Positions 30,918 through 41,747 of a DNA stretch of 64,000 nucleotides are shown piece by piece. Under the pieces are notes generated by a model that was not told the DNA's origin, did not search any database, and saw nothing but the letters and a program-made list of their open reading frames with translations. The translations under genes and the position numbers were made by a program. The stretch covers positions 310,001 to 374,000 of the forward strand of contig NZ_CBXV010000002.1 of NCBI RefSeq assembly GCF_000820845.2. The letters run 5' to 3'. The stretch's first letter is position 1, and each line of letters begins with the position of its first letter. The DNA is from Pyrinomonas methylaliphatogenes. GTDB lineage: Bacteria > Acidobacteriota > Blastocatellia > Pyrinomonadales > Pyrinomonadaceae.

Positions 30918-31771
30918 GGTGTGGCATGACTTTGAAGGAGCGCAGCATTCTGCCCGGTTTCGGTTTGACGATGGGCTTTACGCTCTTCTATCTGAGCCTC
31001 ATCGTGCTGCTTCCGCTTTCGGCGCTCGTCATCAAAGCGACGGCGCTCACGTGGAGCGAGTTTTGGGCGATCGCGACGACGCCGCGCGCGCTCGCCTCTT
31101 ATCGTCTCAGTTTCGGCGCCTCGCTCGTCGGCGCGACGATCAACGCCGCGTTCGGACTGTTGGTCGCATGGGTGCTCGTGCGATACGACTTTCCGGGTCG
31201 GCGTCTGTTCGATGCGATGATCGATCTTCCGTTCGCTTTGCCGACCGCGGTTTCGGGCATCGCCTTGACGGCCATCTACTCGAGCAACGGGTGGATCGGC
31301 CGTCATCTCGCGCCGCTCGGGATCAAGATCGCCTACACGCCGCTCGGCGTCGTCGTCGCGCTCACCTTCATCGGACTTCCGTTCGTCGTGCGCACGGTTC
31401 AACCCGTGCTCGAAGATTTCGATCGCGAGGTCGAGGAGGCGGCAGCGAGCCTCGGCGCAAGTCGTTGGCAGACGTTCGCGCGCGTGATCCTGCCGACGCT
31501 CGCGCCGGCCATCTTGACCGGATTCGCGCTCGCCTTCGCGCGCGCCATAGGCGAATACGGTTCGGTCATCTTCATCTCGGGCAACATGCCCATGCGCACC
31601 GAGATCACGCCGCTTCTCATCGTCACGAAATTAGAGCAGTTTGACTACGCCGGGGCAACGGCGATCGCCATCGTCCTGCTTTTAGCCTCTTTCGCGCTAC
31701 TGCTTTTGATCAATCTGCTACAGTGGCGATTCAGCGACCGTCACCGAACGGTTTGGCGCGCGATGCGCTAA
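30914..31771 (+). CDS. cysT: Sulfate ABC transporter permease CysT (CysU)
   Basis: The 285-residue inner-membrane permease has six hydrophobic helices and the EAA loop that docks the ATPase ([19 protein letters not shown]). [19 protein letters not shown] is typical of CysT. Its ATG at 30914 overlaps the sbp stop in ATGA, indicating translational coupling; the next ATG at 30926 is possible. It pairs with CysW. Confidence 0.95.
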   Translation: MRCGMTLKERSILPGFGLTMGFTLFYLSLIVLLPLSALVIKATALTWSEFWAIATTPRALASYRLSFGASLVGATINAAFGLLVAWVLVRYDFPGRRLFDAMIDLPFALPTAVSGIALTAIYSSNGWIGRHLAPLGIKIAYTPLGVVVALTFIGLPFVVRTVQPVLEDFDREVEEAAASLGASRWQTFARVILPTLAPAILTGFALAFARAIGEYGSVIFISGNMPMRTEITPLLIVTKLEQFDYAGATAIAIVLLLASFALLLLINLLQWRFSDRHRTVWRAMR

Positions 31772-31795
31772 GGTTCATTCGAGGCGAGGTTTGAG

Positions 31796-32653
31796 ATGGT
31801 CGGAGCGACGATGGAACCCAAATTGATCCGTTGGTTTTTGACGGGCGTAGCGCTGATCTTCCTCTGTCTATTTCTGCTTCTGCCGCTCGTTGCCGTCTTC
31901 GCCGAAGCTTTCAGCCAAGGCGTCGCCGTCTACTTCGAGTCGTTTCGCACACCGGACGCGAGATCGGCCATCCTTTTGACGCTCATGACGGCGGCGATCA
32001 CCGTCCCGCTCAACGTGCTGTTCGGGCTGGCGGCGGCGTGGGCGATCGCCAAGTTTCAGTTCATCGGCAAGAACGTTCTGATGGCGCTGATAGATCTGCC
32101 CTTCTCCATCTCCCCGGTCGTCGCCGGATTGATGTACGCCTTGCTTTTCGGCGCGCGAGGCATCTTCGGCCCCTGGCTTGCGGCACACAACATCAAGATC
32201 ATATTCGCCGTGCCGGGCATCATCTTGGCGACCGCTTTCGTCACCTTTCCGTTCGTCGCGCGCGAACTGATCCCGCTCATGCAGATGCAGGGCAACGAAG
32301 AGGAGGAGGCCGCACTGACGCTCGGCGCCAGCGGCTGGCAAACCTTCCGGCATATCACGCTGCCGAACATCAAATGGGGATTGCTCTACGGGGTGATCCT
32401 CTGCAATGCGCGCGCGATGGGTGAGTTCGGGGCCGTCTCGGTCGTCTCCGGTCACGTGCGCGGCGTCACCAACACGATGACGCTTCATATCGAGATCCTT
32501 TACAATGAGTACCAATTCGTCGCCGCTTTCGCCGTCGCTTCGCTGTTGACGCTCTTGGCGCTCCTGACGTTGATCGTCAAAAGCGCGATCGAGTGGAAGG
32601 CGAAGCGATATTTAGCCATCGTCAAGTTGATGGCGGAAGAAAGCGCCGCTTGA
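31796..32653 (+). CDS. cysW: Sulfate ABC transporter permease CysW
   Basis: The 285-residue partner permease has six membrane helices and an EAA loop (EEEAALTLGASGWQTFRHI). The CysW-specific ending GEFGAVSVVSGHVRG...TLHIEILYNEY is clear. It begins 24 bp after cysT. A second ATG at 31811 (MEPKLIRW) may be the true start. Confidence 0.95.
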   Translation: MVGATMEPKLIRWFLTGVALIFLCLFLLLPLVAVFAEAFSQGVAVYFESFRTPDARSAILLTLMTAAITVPLNVLFGLAAAWAIAKFQFIGKNVLMALIDLPFSISPVVAGLMYALLFGARGIFGPWLAAHNIKIIFAVPGIILATAFVTFPFVARELIPLMQMQGNEEEEAALTLGASGWQTFRHITLPNIKWGLLYGVILCNARAMGEFGAVSVVSGHVRGVTNTMTLHIEILYNEYQFVAAFAVASLLTLLALLTLIVKSAIEWKAKRYLAIVKLMAEESAA

Positions 32654-32725
32654 GCGATCGCGATTTGCGGCCAGAGCATAACGCGAAAGCGTCGTTCGAG
32701 CGATGAAGCTTGCAGCCGTAACCCC

Positions 32726-33790
32726 ATGAAGATCGAGGTGCGTGGCATCAACAAAACCTTCGGCGCGTTCACGGCGCTCAAAGATATAGATCTGAGCGTC
32801 GAGTCGGGTGAATTGGTCGCCCTGCTCGGCCCCTCCGGATCGGGCAAGACGACGCTGCTTCGCATCATCGCCGGCTTAGAATTCCCGGATCGCGGCGCCG
32901 TCCTTTTTGATGGCGAAGATGCGACGCAACGCAAAGCGCGCGAACGAAGGGTCGGCTTCGTCTTCCAACATTACGCGCTGTTTCGCCACATGACCGTCTT
33001 TGACAATGTGGCTTTCGGATTGCGCGTCCGCCCGCGCCGCGAGCGTCCTTCGGAAGCGGAGATCAGAAGGCGCGTGAACGAACTCCTGCGATTGGTCCAG
33101 CTCGATTGGCTCGCCGACCGACTTCCAGCTCAACTCTCCGGCGGCCAACGTCAACGTGTCGCGCTGGCGCGCGCGCTCGCGGTCGAGCCACAGGTCCTTT
33201 TGTTGGACGAACCGTTCGGATCGCTCGACGCTAAAGTCCGTCAGGAGCTGCGCCGCTGGCTGCGACGATTGCATGACGAGATTCACATCACCAGCATCTT
33301 CGTCACGCACGATCAGGAGGAAGCGCTCGAAGTGGCCGATCGCGTCGTCGTGATGAACAGAGGGCGAATCGAGCAAGCGGGAACCCCCGAAGAGGTCTAC
33401 AACCATCCGGCGACGCCGTTCGTCTGCGATTTCTTGGGCAACGTGAACCTCTTTCGCGGTCGCGTCGAAGGCGGCAAAGCGATCATCGGCAACGTCGCGC
33501 TCGACCTTCCCGAAGATGGCGCGCCCGATGCCGCGCCCGCCGTCGTTTACGTGCGACCGCATCAGTTCGATATAGACGAACGTCCGCAGGGCCGCAACCA
33601 TTTTCGCGCCCGCGTCAAACACATCAACACTGCTGGCCCAGTGGTCAAACTGGAACTGGCGACCGAATGGGGCGATGCGGTTCATGTCGAGATGTCGCAT
33701 GAGCGCTTTCGCGCACTGCAATTGGCGCGCGACGTCGAGGTCTTCATCAGCCCCCGCGAGATGCGCGTTTTCCCCGATTCGACCGCTTAG
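32726..33790 (+). CDS. cysA: Sulfate ABC transporter ATP-binding protein CysA
   Basis: At 354 residues this is the ATPase of the sulfate importer. It has Walker [10 protein letters not shown] (35-43), the Q-loop FQHYALF, signature LSGGQRQR, Walker [12 protein letters not shown] and the H-loop [10 protein letters not shown]-terminal TOBE-like regulatory domain runs from about 240. It lies 72 bp after cysW and closes the operon; the sulfate reduction genes are not in the window. Confidence 0.96.
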   Translation: MKIEVRGINKTFGAFTALKDIDLSVESGELVALLGPSGSGKTTLLRIIAGLEFPDRGAVLFDGEDATQRKARERRVGFVFQHYALFRHMTVFDNVAFGLRVRPRRERPSEAEIRRRVNELLRLVQLDWLADRLPAQLSGGQRQRVALARALAVEPQVLLLDEPFGSLDAKVRQELRRWLRRLHDEIHITSIFVTHDQEEALEVADRVVVMNRGRIEQAGTPEEVYNHPATPFVCDFLGNVNLFRGRVEGGKAIIGNVALDLPEDGAPDAAPAVVYVRPHQFDIDERPQGRNHFRARVKHINTAGPVVKLELATEWGDAVHVEMSHERFRALQLARDVEVFISPREMRVFPDSTA

Positions 33791-34077
33791 AGAGGCTGCT
33801 CCCCGTCAAGCCCCAATTCCCTTGCTTTCTGACCCGGCACGGGGGTATATTTCGCGCGCGTTGCCCCTGTCCTAAGACCGTGGAAGACAGGCGCGATTGA
33901 TGCTTTACCTCAATTTGCGGGCTTAATCGCCTTCCGCCGATCACGATTTGCGGTTGCGGCGGAAGGGGAATCAGCCCTTGAGCAGATGCTCATCCCTCGT
34001 TCGTGCGATCGGCTTTGGGATCGGAGTTCTTCAGTCATCATCAGTCATAACGAATCCACGCGATCTTTGGAGGAACC
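33791..34077. other. Intergenic region with hairpin between cysA and the subtilase
   Basis: No gene is seen in these 287 bp. A 9-bp stem (CCTTCCGCC 33930-33938 with GGCGGAAGG 33958-33966) without a T-run may end the sulfur operon. A CAGTCAT repeat is near 34030, and GGAGG lies just before the subtilase ATG. Confidence 0.5.
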
Positions 34078-35490
<1,413 letters not shown>

Positions 35491-35507
35491 CGATCGGTCG
35501 ATCGGCG

Positions 35508-35544
35508 AAAAGCGCGGGCGCAAGCCATTTGGCCCGCGCTTTTT
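35508..35544 (+). terminator. Intrinsic terminator of the subtilase gene
   Basis: A perfect 12-bp stem (AAAAGCGCGGGC with GCCCGCGCTTTT) and a five-T run lie 18 bp after the stop codon. The matching A-run on the left gives some activity on the other strand as well. Confidence 0.88.
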
Positions 35545-35845
35545 CGTTCGGACCAACTCGGCGAGAAGCGCCGACCGCACCTGAAGCTTGGAGCCTGCAG
35601 GAGGCGATTCGCGCTTAACGTTGATGTGAACGCAAGAGCGCCCGGTCCCGAAATGCTTGTCGGGGCGATTTAAACCTAGCGGCGATCGTCGCTCGACCTC
35701 TCCTCTCAAACACGGCCTCTCCGATATCGATGCAACGCTGACCGTCAATCGTCCCCTTTCCACCACGACGGTTTGTAACTTGCGTCCCGCGGACTTGATC
35801 TCGCAGGATGATCTCCCTAGGATGTTCTCCTTCGTTTGAAGGGAG
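35545..35845. other. Intergenic region without supported gene
   Basis: About 300 bp between the subtilase terminator and the alpha/beta-hydrolase hold only short frames with no recognisable protein. I see no clear promoter. Confidence 0.5.
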
Positions 35846-36886
35846 ATGCCGATCAACCTCTTCGCTCGCCTGATGCGCGAGCGCGAAATCAAGTTGGCCC
35901 GGCGCGACACCAATCGTCGCATTCTGCCGTTCGATTGGGGGCTCCCGCTGCTCGCCCCCCACGTCAACGGCGATGACCCGCGTCACATCTTGCGCGCCAT
36001 CGCCCTCGAAGCTTTTCAAAAGAGCGACCAGTTCTTCGCCCTGCCGCCCATAGACGATTTTCGTTTCGATGGCGAGACTCTCCTCTGGACGAGCGCCATC
36101 ACCACTCCCGAGCGCGAGAACAACACGGCGCGCGCGCGCTTTTTTGCCCCTCACCGAAAACGCGAAGATGATACGAAGCGCGCCGTCCTCGTGCTCCCGC
36201 AATGGAACGCCGACGAACACAGCCATGTCGAACTGTGTCGCCTCCTCAATCGCTTCGGCGTCGCCGCCTTGCGCCTGACGCTGCCCTATCACGAAGCGCG
36301 TCGTCCGTCGTGGATGGAACGCGCCGACTATCTCGTCAGCGCGAACATCGGGCGCACGCTCCTTTCGATGCGTCAAGCGGTGGTGGATGCGCGCGCTGCC
36401 GTCCATTGGCTCAGCGAACACGCCGGATTTGACCAGATCGGGATCGTGGGATCGAGCGTCGGCTCATGTACGGCTTTTCTTGCCTTCGTGCATGACGAGC
36501 GCATCAAAACGGGCGTCTTCAACCACGTTTCGAGCTATTTTGCCGATGTCGTCTGGCGCGGCATCTCGACGGCGCATGTGCGCACCGGATTCGCGGATGA
36601 GGTTTCACTCGAAGAACTGCGCGTCTACTGGCTTCCCATCAGCCCTCTGCCCTACGCCGCGCGACTGGCGAAAAGGCGGGATCGCCGTCCATTTCGTTTC
36701 ATCGCCGCGCGTTACGATCTGACCTTCCCGCCCGATCTATCTCAACAGATGATCGCCGAAACGCTTCGCCATGGCCTGCGACTCGATGTGGCGTGGCTCC
36801 CGTGTGGACATTACACGAGCGGCGAACGCCCATGGAAATACCTTGACGGATGGAAGATCGCCTCTTTCCTGCTCCGTAACCTCTGA
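35846..36886 (+). CDS. Alpha/beta-hydrolase-like protein (ABHD18-type)
   Basis: This 346-residue cytosolic protein has a nucleophile-elbow pattern GIVGSSVGSCTAF (about 200-212) with the serine in GSSVGS. It also has a strand/loop VLVLPQWNADEH before it and a late His (PCGHYTSGERPW). This resembles the poorly characterised ABHD18-like alpha/beta-hydrolases. The ATG at 35846 directly abuts GGGAG, an unfavourable spacing, so the Met 27 bp downstream may be used. Substrate unknown. Confidence 0.75.
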   Translation: MPINLFARLMREREIKLARRDTNRRILPFDWGLPLLAPHVNGDDPRHILRAIALEAFQKSDQFFALPPIDDFRFDGETLLWTSAITTPERENNTARARFFAPHRKREDDTKRAVLVLPQWNADEHSHVELCRLLNRFGVAALRLTLPYHEARRPSWMERADYLVSANIGRTLLSMRQAVVDARAAVHWLSEHAGFDQIGIVGSSVGSCTAFLAFVHDERIKTGVFNHVSSYFADVVWRGISTAHVRTGFADEVSLEELRVYWLPISPLPYAARLAKRRDRRPFRFIAARYDLTFPPDLSQQMIAETLRHGLRLDVAWLPCGHYTSGERPWKYLDGWKIASFLLRNL

Positions 36887-36906
36887 GGCGACCTGCCCTC
36901 TTCCGA

Positions 36907-38439
36907 TCAATTCCCTCCCGAAGGGTGCGGGCTAGCGGCCCATTCGAGCAGTTGCGCTTCGCGTTGCCGGATGGCTCTTTCGGCGCTCCACGCGGCGAAG
37001 GTCCAGTTGCGCAGATCCTCGCGCTCCTTCGCCTTCCCTTCCCAAAGGGCCAGTATCTTTCCGGCGACGATCGCCCTTTGCGTCTCTTCCAACTTGGGCA
37101 ACTCACGGATCAACGTCGGCAGAGCATCTTCGCCTAAAGATAGCAAATAAGCGCCATCGAACGGCGCTCGGTGGGCCCGCGCGACGTTGACGCCGACGAT
37201 GAAGGCACTCGGATTGAGAGCGTGAAGAGCGATGAGCATCACGAACCAGAGAGCGATAGCACCGCGCAAAAAGCGCGAACGTCTGCGGCGAAGGACCGTC
37301 GCGGCAAACCAGACGAAGACGGACGCCAACCAAAGCATGAGAGCCGTCGTGTAGACGCGCAATTCCGTCAACCCGTAAACCTCCGTGTAAAGCAGCATGC
37401 GTTTGAGCGCCGAAAGCATGACGATGCCAAGCAAACAAAGCTGCATGCCGGCGAGGGAACGATAGATCCGTTCCGCACTTCGCTCTCCGCTGCGCTCGAT
37501 GAACCAATGGGCCGCCAAAAGTAGCGGCAGCGCCAGCGCCGCAACCGCGACCAACTCGAAGAAACCACGCCGCGCATACTCGGCATAAGTCAACCCTTCG
37601 GTCATCTCCACAAGCGGCGCGCCGCCGAACAGGTATCTGAACTGCACGATGACGAAGGTTAAAAACAAGAGGTTCAAAAGCCCGAGCGGGATCCCGATCT
37701 CGATCGCCCCGAGCGACAATTTCGGAACGGCACGGCTCGCTAGCTGCAGAGCGTCGTTCACCAAGTCCGCCCTCTTCGCGCCATCCGGGAGGAAAGCGCG
37801 CAAAAAACCGCCGACAACCCAAGCGAGAAAGAGCGTGAAGAAGACGTGCGCGAAGATCTCATCGATGGACGGATAACCGAAAAGGCCGTTCAACAGGCTG
37901 GCGAAGATCTCATCCGCCGAGGCGAGCAACGCGCCGAAGACCAAGAGCAGAGGGATCGCCAACATGACGCCGATCGTCACCGATACGAGGCGTCTGGTTC
38001 GCGTCGAACGCAGTAGACGCTTCCATTCGATATCGTAAAAAAGAAGCGCCACTGCGCCGAGCGCTGAATGCAGACCGGCGGTTAGGATCGCGCCTATGTA
38101 GTCTATGAAGCCCGCAACGCGAACGTCTCGACCGCGCCCGTACCAAACCAACAAAGCCAAGGCGAAGAGGATGCTGCACACGTCGAGGAACTTCAAGGTC
38201 GGCGACGCGCGCCACGCGATGCCGATAACGCCGAACAGGGCCAACGCGAAGAGCAGGCCCGTCTGCTTAAGATCTGTTCTTCGACTCCAACGTAGAAGCA
38301 AGAAGACGCCGCCGATCAACGCCCCCATCCACAGAAACAGGTTGAGCCCCAAACGGCCCGAGCGAAGCAGAGCGTCGCCGAACAGTCCCATCAACAATGC
38401 CACTTCCAGAACGCGCAACGCCGTCGATTGTCGAGACAT
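36907..38439 (-). CDS. DUF4153/DUF4173 membrane protein
   Basis: The 510-residue integral membrane protein has about 10-12 hydrophobic helices. The segment FYDIEWKRLLRSTRTRR with a following long helix and GLTYAEYARRGFFELVAVA is typical of the DUF4153/4173 group. A soluble C-terminal tail (about 430-510) is charged and helical. Function is unknown. It lies 118 bp downstream of the small HTH gene on the same strand; such families often sit beside this HTH/membrane pair (context only). Confidence 0.8.
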   Translation of the reverse strand: MSRQSTALRVLEVALLMGLFGDALLRSGRLGLNLFLWMGALIGGVFLLLRWSRRTDLKQTGLLFALALFGVIGIAWRASPTLKFLDVCSILFALALLVWYGRGRDVRVAGFIDYIGAILTAGLHSALGAVALLFYDIEWKRLLRSTRTRRLVSVTIGVMLAIPLLLVFGALLASADEIFASLLNGLFGYPSIDEIFAHVFFTLFLAWVVGGFLRAFLPDGAKRADLVNDALQLASRAVPKLSLGAIEIGIPLGLLNLLFLTFVIVQFRYLFGGAPLVEMTEGLTYAEYARRGFFELVAVAALALPLLLAAHWFIERSGERSAERIYRSLAGMQLCLLGIVMLSALKRMLLYTEVYGLTELRVYTTALMLWLASVFVWFAATVLRRRRSRFLRGAIALWFVMLIALHALNPSAFIVGVNVARAHRAPFDGAYLLSLGEDALPTLIRELPKLEETQRAIVAGKILALWEGKAKEREDLRNWTFAAWSAERAIRQREAQLLEWAASPHPSGGN

Positions 38440-38557
38440 AAAATCCTCCAGAGCGGAACGTCGATCGCAAGATTCGCCCAGCTCTTGCTTTCGGTGTCGA
38501 TCACTTGCGGAGCACGTTTATCTTCACACGTCGGCGCGACGAAACCGATCGGCGCGC

Positions 38558-38935
38558 TCATTTACCGCGTGCGGCCCGAATCAACGCTTCCATGTGATCG
38601 AGGTATTTTTCGAGCGCGCGTCGCCCGCGTTCCGTTAGGCTGTAAGAAGTTTTCGGGACGCGCCCTTCAAAGCTTTTGTGGCAGCGGATGTATTTTGCTT
38701 CTTCCAGCTTTCGAGCGTGCGCGCTCAAATTCCCATCCGTCGTCTCCAACAGTCCTTTGAGTTCATTGAAAGTCAGCGTTCCTCCAGCCGCCAGCGCGCT
38801 CAAGATGGCCAACCTGATTCGATCGTGGATCAAGCGGTCGAGCTCCGCGGCGGTCGCCCCCACCATGCGCTTTTCGGCAGGGGCGACCTCGCCCGCGTTC
38901 GCCTTCGATTTCAATGCGCTTCGTCTAACCGCCAT
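38558..38935 (-). CDS. Winged-helix transcriptional regulator (ArsR/MarR-like)
   Basis: The 125-residue protein has a winged helix: DRIRLAILSALAAGGTLTFN, then LKGLLETTDGNLSAHARKLE, and a wing with GRVPKTSYSLTERGRRALEKY. It has no sensor domain. It overlaps the membrane-protein gene upstream by 11 bp, so the two are co-translated. The pair probably forms a regulatory unit in which the membrane protein modulates the regulator (inference). Confidence 0.88.
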   Translation of the reverse strand: MAVRRSALKSKANAGEVAPAEKRMVGATAAELDRLIHDRIRLAILSALAAGGTLTFNELKGLLETTDGNLSAHARKLEEAKYIRCHKSFEGRVPKTSYSLTERGRRALEKYLDHMEALIRAARGK

Positions 38936-39536
38936 GGTTCTTCGAGATTAAAGCTCCGAAGACAAGATGCAGTCCGCCGAAGGAGATCGCTAAAAGGACG
39001 TTCTGCCAAGCCGGAAAGAGCAATCCGAACGCTCCGGCGACCATGAAACATGCCCCCATTGTGGGGACCAACCGCACGGAGAAGGCGCCGCCTGTGATCA
39101 CGCCAGCCCCATAAAGCAACATCCACATGGCGGGCAGAACGTCGAAGTCGCCGCGCCGCGCCAACTCGCACGTCAACAGCGCGCCAGCGAAGATCGGCGG
39201 AGAGAGATTGAGAAGGAGTTTTCTTCCCGGCTTCGACAACAGGGAGGTCCGCAGCCTGCGCGCTTTGCGCCACATCGTCGCCGCGGCGACTGAAGCGGCA
39301 ACCGCTGCGGCGATCAACCAAACGCCGAGCCACGCTCGACGAGCCGACTGCGCAGCCGCCATCGGCGCAGCGATGCACGCGACGACGCCCGCCGCCACCA
39401 ACCCTATGCCGGAGACGGCGGTGGAAGCTACGGCCCGCTCCATCGTCTCCCGGATGAAGCAGAGGTTATCCATAGCCCGATCGTACAGCGCGATCGGATC
39501 AGCGTTTTTGTCCGAGGCAGTCTCTCCCGCGCGCAT
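38925..39536 (-). CDS. Membrane protein paired with the HTH regulator
   Basis: This 203-residue protein has a short cytosolic start with the motif MDNLCFIRETMERA (22-35) and about five hydrophobic helices (about 42-60, 68-87, 115-135, 140-160, 168-195). The MDNL...FIRETMER motif is a recurring feature of a membrane family found next to small winged-helix regulators. Its end overlaps the regulator start by 11 bp. Function is unknown. Confidence 0.75.
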   Translation of the reverse strand: MRAGETASDKNADPIALYDRAMDNLCFIRETMERAVASTAVSGIGLVAAGVVACIAAPMAAAQSARRAWLGVWLIAAAVAASVAAATMWRKARRLRTSLLSKPGRKLLLNLSPPIFAGALLTCELARRGDFDVLPAMWMLLYGAGVITGGAFSVRLVPTMGACFMVAGAFGLLFPAWQNVLLAISFGGLHLVFGALISKNHGG

Positions 39537-39543
39537 GGGCCAT

Positions 39544-39589
39544 ATGGTAATCTCTTTTCAGATTTTGTCAAGTACTTTGCAATATAAAG
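39544..39589 (-). promoter_or_regulatory. Promoter and candidate operator of the membrane/HTH operon
   Basis: On the minus strand a perfect -35 TTGACA (39571-39566) is followed after 16 bp by TACCAT (39549-39544). Just upstream, CTTTGCAATATAAAG (39575-39589) is an imperfect palindrome (10 of 15 positions), a likely binding site for the HTH protein. The region is AT-rich compared with its surroundings. Confidence 0.45.
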
Positions 39590-39641
39590 CAATTACACTA
39601 TCACGAGGTGGGCGCAAAGCATCCCGCGTCACGACGCCCGT

Positions 39642-39895
39642 CGCATTTCGCTGAAGCGGAAGCGACAATTCGCCGCTGCAAACGACAAGCCGCCATTTTC
39701 GCTCAAAGAGCGGATCTCAAGTTAGGTGAAGTTTCGGCGGAGATTTTCCGTTCCCTTGAACATCGAGAAGATACATTTGACGGGCGGCGGACCGATTTTG
39801 CGCCGCGATTAGAAGAGAAGATCGAAATGGCGCGTTTGAAAGAGAATGGGGCGCATCGCCATTTGATCATCCACAAACCGCTCATGAGCGACCAT
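39642..39895 (+). pseudogene. Decayed moaA fragment
   Basis: The plus strand carries scattered moaA similarity in shifting frames. One frame reads RIS (39642) and then KPPFSLKERISS, compare EPPIAPKDRMLS of the intact MoaA. Another reads EVSAEIFRSL, compare ELAAELFVSL. Then IEKIHLTGGGPILRRD (39762-39809), compare IEKIRLTGGEPMMRRD, is followed by a stop; these 48 bp match the intact gene at 41 positions. ARLKENGAHRHL, compare ARLRTRGLRDLA, ends it. Cluster cysteines and the frame are lost. It occupies most of the 374-bp gap before the purN end. Confidence 0.6.
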
Positions 39896-39910
39896 TCAGC
39901 ATTTCGCCCG

Positions 39911-40540
39911 TTACGACTTAGAGATGACTCGTCTTCCGATCAACCGAAGTTCGCCGCGCACAACGCGCGCTACAGCCGCCGGATAGGCTTTGTGCTCTTC
40001 GGCGAGGATGCGCGCCGAAAGCGTCTCGACCGTATCATCATCGAGGACGGGCACGACGCGCTGCTCGATGATCGGGCCGCCGTCGAGCGTCTCATCGACG
40101 AAGTGGACGGTGCAGCCGGTCCACTTCACCCCGTGTTCGAGAGCTTGGCGCTGCGCATCGAGCCCCGGGAAAGAGGGCAGCAGGCTCGGATGGATGTTGA
40201 GCGTGCGCCAACGGTAAGCTTCGATGAAGACCGGCGAGAGAAGGCGCATGTAACCGGCAAGACAAACCAGATCGACGTGCCGCGCGCGCAATGCGGCGAT
40301 GATCTCCCGTTCGTGATCCGCACGCGAGCGCCCACGCCGTTCGATGACGAGCGTTTCGATCCCTTGCTCGGCGGCGAGCTTCAGGCCCGGCGCATCGGCC
40401 CTGTCGCTGATGACGACGACGATCTGCGCGTTCGGGATCGCGCCATCCCGCGCAGCGCGCACGAGCGCCAGCATGTTCGAGCCGCGCCCCGAGATCAACA
40501 CGGCAATGCGGCAAATTCCGCTGGATTCGTTCGATATCAT
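39911..40540 (-). CDS. purN: Phosphoribosylglycinamide formyltransferase PurN
   Basis: PurN transfers a formyl group from 10-formyl-tetrahydrofolate to GAR in the third step of purine synthesis. The 209-residue protein has the PRPP-site start VLISGRGSNMLALV, the catalytic NIHPSLLPSFPG (Asn-His) and GCTVHFVDETLDGGPII with the catalytic Asp. It follows purM by 55 bp in the same operon. The length is normal. Confidence 0.97.
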   Translation of the reverse strand: MISNESSGICRIAVLISGRGSNMLALVRAARDGAIPNAQIVVVISDRADAPGLKLAAEQGIETLVIERRGRSRADHEREIIAALRARHVDLVCLAGYMRLLSPVFIEAYRWRTLNIHPSLLPSFPGLDAQRQALEHGVKWTGCTVHFVDETLDGGPIIEQRVVPVLDDDTVETLSARILAEEHKAYPAAVARVVRGELRLIGRRVISKS

Positions 40541-40595
40541 GCGACGATCGTCCGCTTTCGATCTATCGAACCATTCGAGGCTTCGATCAACAGCG

Positions 40596-41636
40596 TCATT
40601 CGATGATCACGGCGCGTTCGCCTTCGACGACCCGCCCGATAGCGAAACACTCCTGACCGTGCGCTTCGAGGTGCGCGCGAATTCGCGATTCCATCTCCGG
40701 AGCCGAGATGACGATCATGCCGATGCCCATATTGAACGTGCGAAACATCTCGTCATCAGTGACGCCGCCCAAACGCTGCATGAGATCGAAGATCGCCGGC
40801 ACAGGCCACGAACCGCGCTCTATGCGGACGCTCGTGCCTGCGGGCAGAATGCGCGGCACGTTGCCGGGCAATCCGCCGCCCGTGATATGCGCAAGACCTT
40901 TGATGATGCGCTCTTCGAGCAGACCTTCGAGCGCGCGCAAGTAGCTCAAGTGTGGCCTCAAGAGCGCTTCGCCGACGGTCATCCCCAACTCTTCGACATA
41001 AGCGTCATGTTTTAACCCAGCGATGTCGAAGAAGATTTTGCGCGCCAACGAATAGCCGTTCGTGTGCAATCCCGCAGAGGGCAAAGCTAACACCACATCG
41101 TCCGGCTCGATCTGCCGCCCGTCGATGATCTCGTCGCGTTCGACGATGCCGACGATGAAGCCGGCGAGATCGTACTCGCCATCGGCGTAGAAGCCGGGCA
41201 TTTCAGCCGTTTCGCCGCCAAGAAGCGCGCAACCGTTCTCGGCGCAGGCCTGCGCCAAGCCTTCGACCACTTGGGCGATCCTCTCGGGCGCGAGCCTTCC
41301 GGTTGCGATGTAATCGAGGAAGAAGAGCGGACGCGCCCCTTGCGCGAGGATGTCGTTGACGCAATGGTTGACCAGATCGCGCCCGACAGTGTTGTGTACG
41401 TCCATCAAAAAAGCGACCTTTAACTTCGTCCCGACGCCGTCGGCGGAGGCAACCAGCACGGGCGAGCGCATCTCGGCAAAACGCGCGTCGAACATCCCGC
41501 CGAAGCTTCCGATTTCGGTCAGCACGCGCTCGTTGAAGGTCGCGCGCGCCAGAGCCTTAATCCGCTCTTTGGCGTGATCGGCAGCTTCAATCGAAACCCC
41601 GGCGTCGCTGTACGTAAGCGAACGCTTGACGTTCAT
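40596..41636 (-). CDS. purM: Phosphoribosylformylglycinamidine cyclo-ligase PurM
   Basis: PurM closes the imidazole ring of AIR using ATP, step five of the purine pathway. The 346-residue protein has LTYSDAGVSIEAAD, ASADGVGTKLKVAF, NDILAQGARPLFFLDY, LLGGETAEMPG and AHITGGGLPGNVPR, all standard. It lies between the DUF3006 gene and purN. Confidence 0.98.
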   Translation of the reverse strand: MNVKRSLTYSDAGVSIEAADHAKERIKALARATFNERVLTEIGSFGGMFDARFAEMRSPVLVASADGVGTKLKVAFLMDVHNTVGRDLVNHCVNDILAQGARPLFFLDYIATGRLAPERIAQVVEGLAQACAENGCALLGGETAEMPGFYADGEYDLAGFIVGIVERDEIIDGRQIEPDDVVLALPSAGLHTNGYSLARKIFFDIAGLKHDAYVEELGMTVGEALLRPHLSYLRALEGLLEERIIKGLAHITGGGLPGNVPRILPAGTSVRIERGSWPVPAIFDLMQRLGGVTDDEMFRTFNMGIGMIVISAPEMESRIRAHLEAHGQECFAIGRVVEGERAVIIE

Positions 41637-41747
41637 GGTTCAATCATCCAAACCGACAAATGATCAACAGATCATCACATCGGATCAAGCGACTGGAGAG
41701 CGATCAACGCTCATCATTTCCCGCCAGCCCCATCGCCTCTCATCCGC

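Noticed and set aside
35615-36421. 268-codon minus-strand frame opposite the alpha/beta-hydrolase
   Set aside because: It is antisense to a gene with catalytic motifs; such mirror frames are common at this G+C content.
39608-40606. Long plus-strand open frame opposite purN
   Set aside because: Most of it is antisense to the well-supported purN gene; the first 280 bp are explained by the decayed moaA copy.
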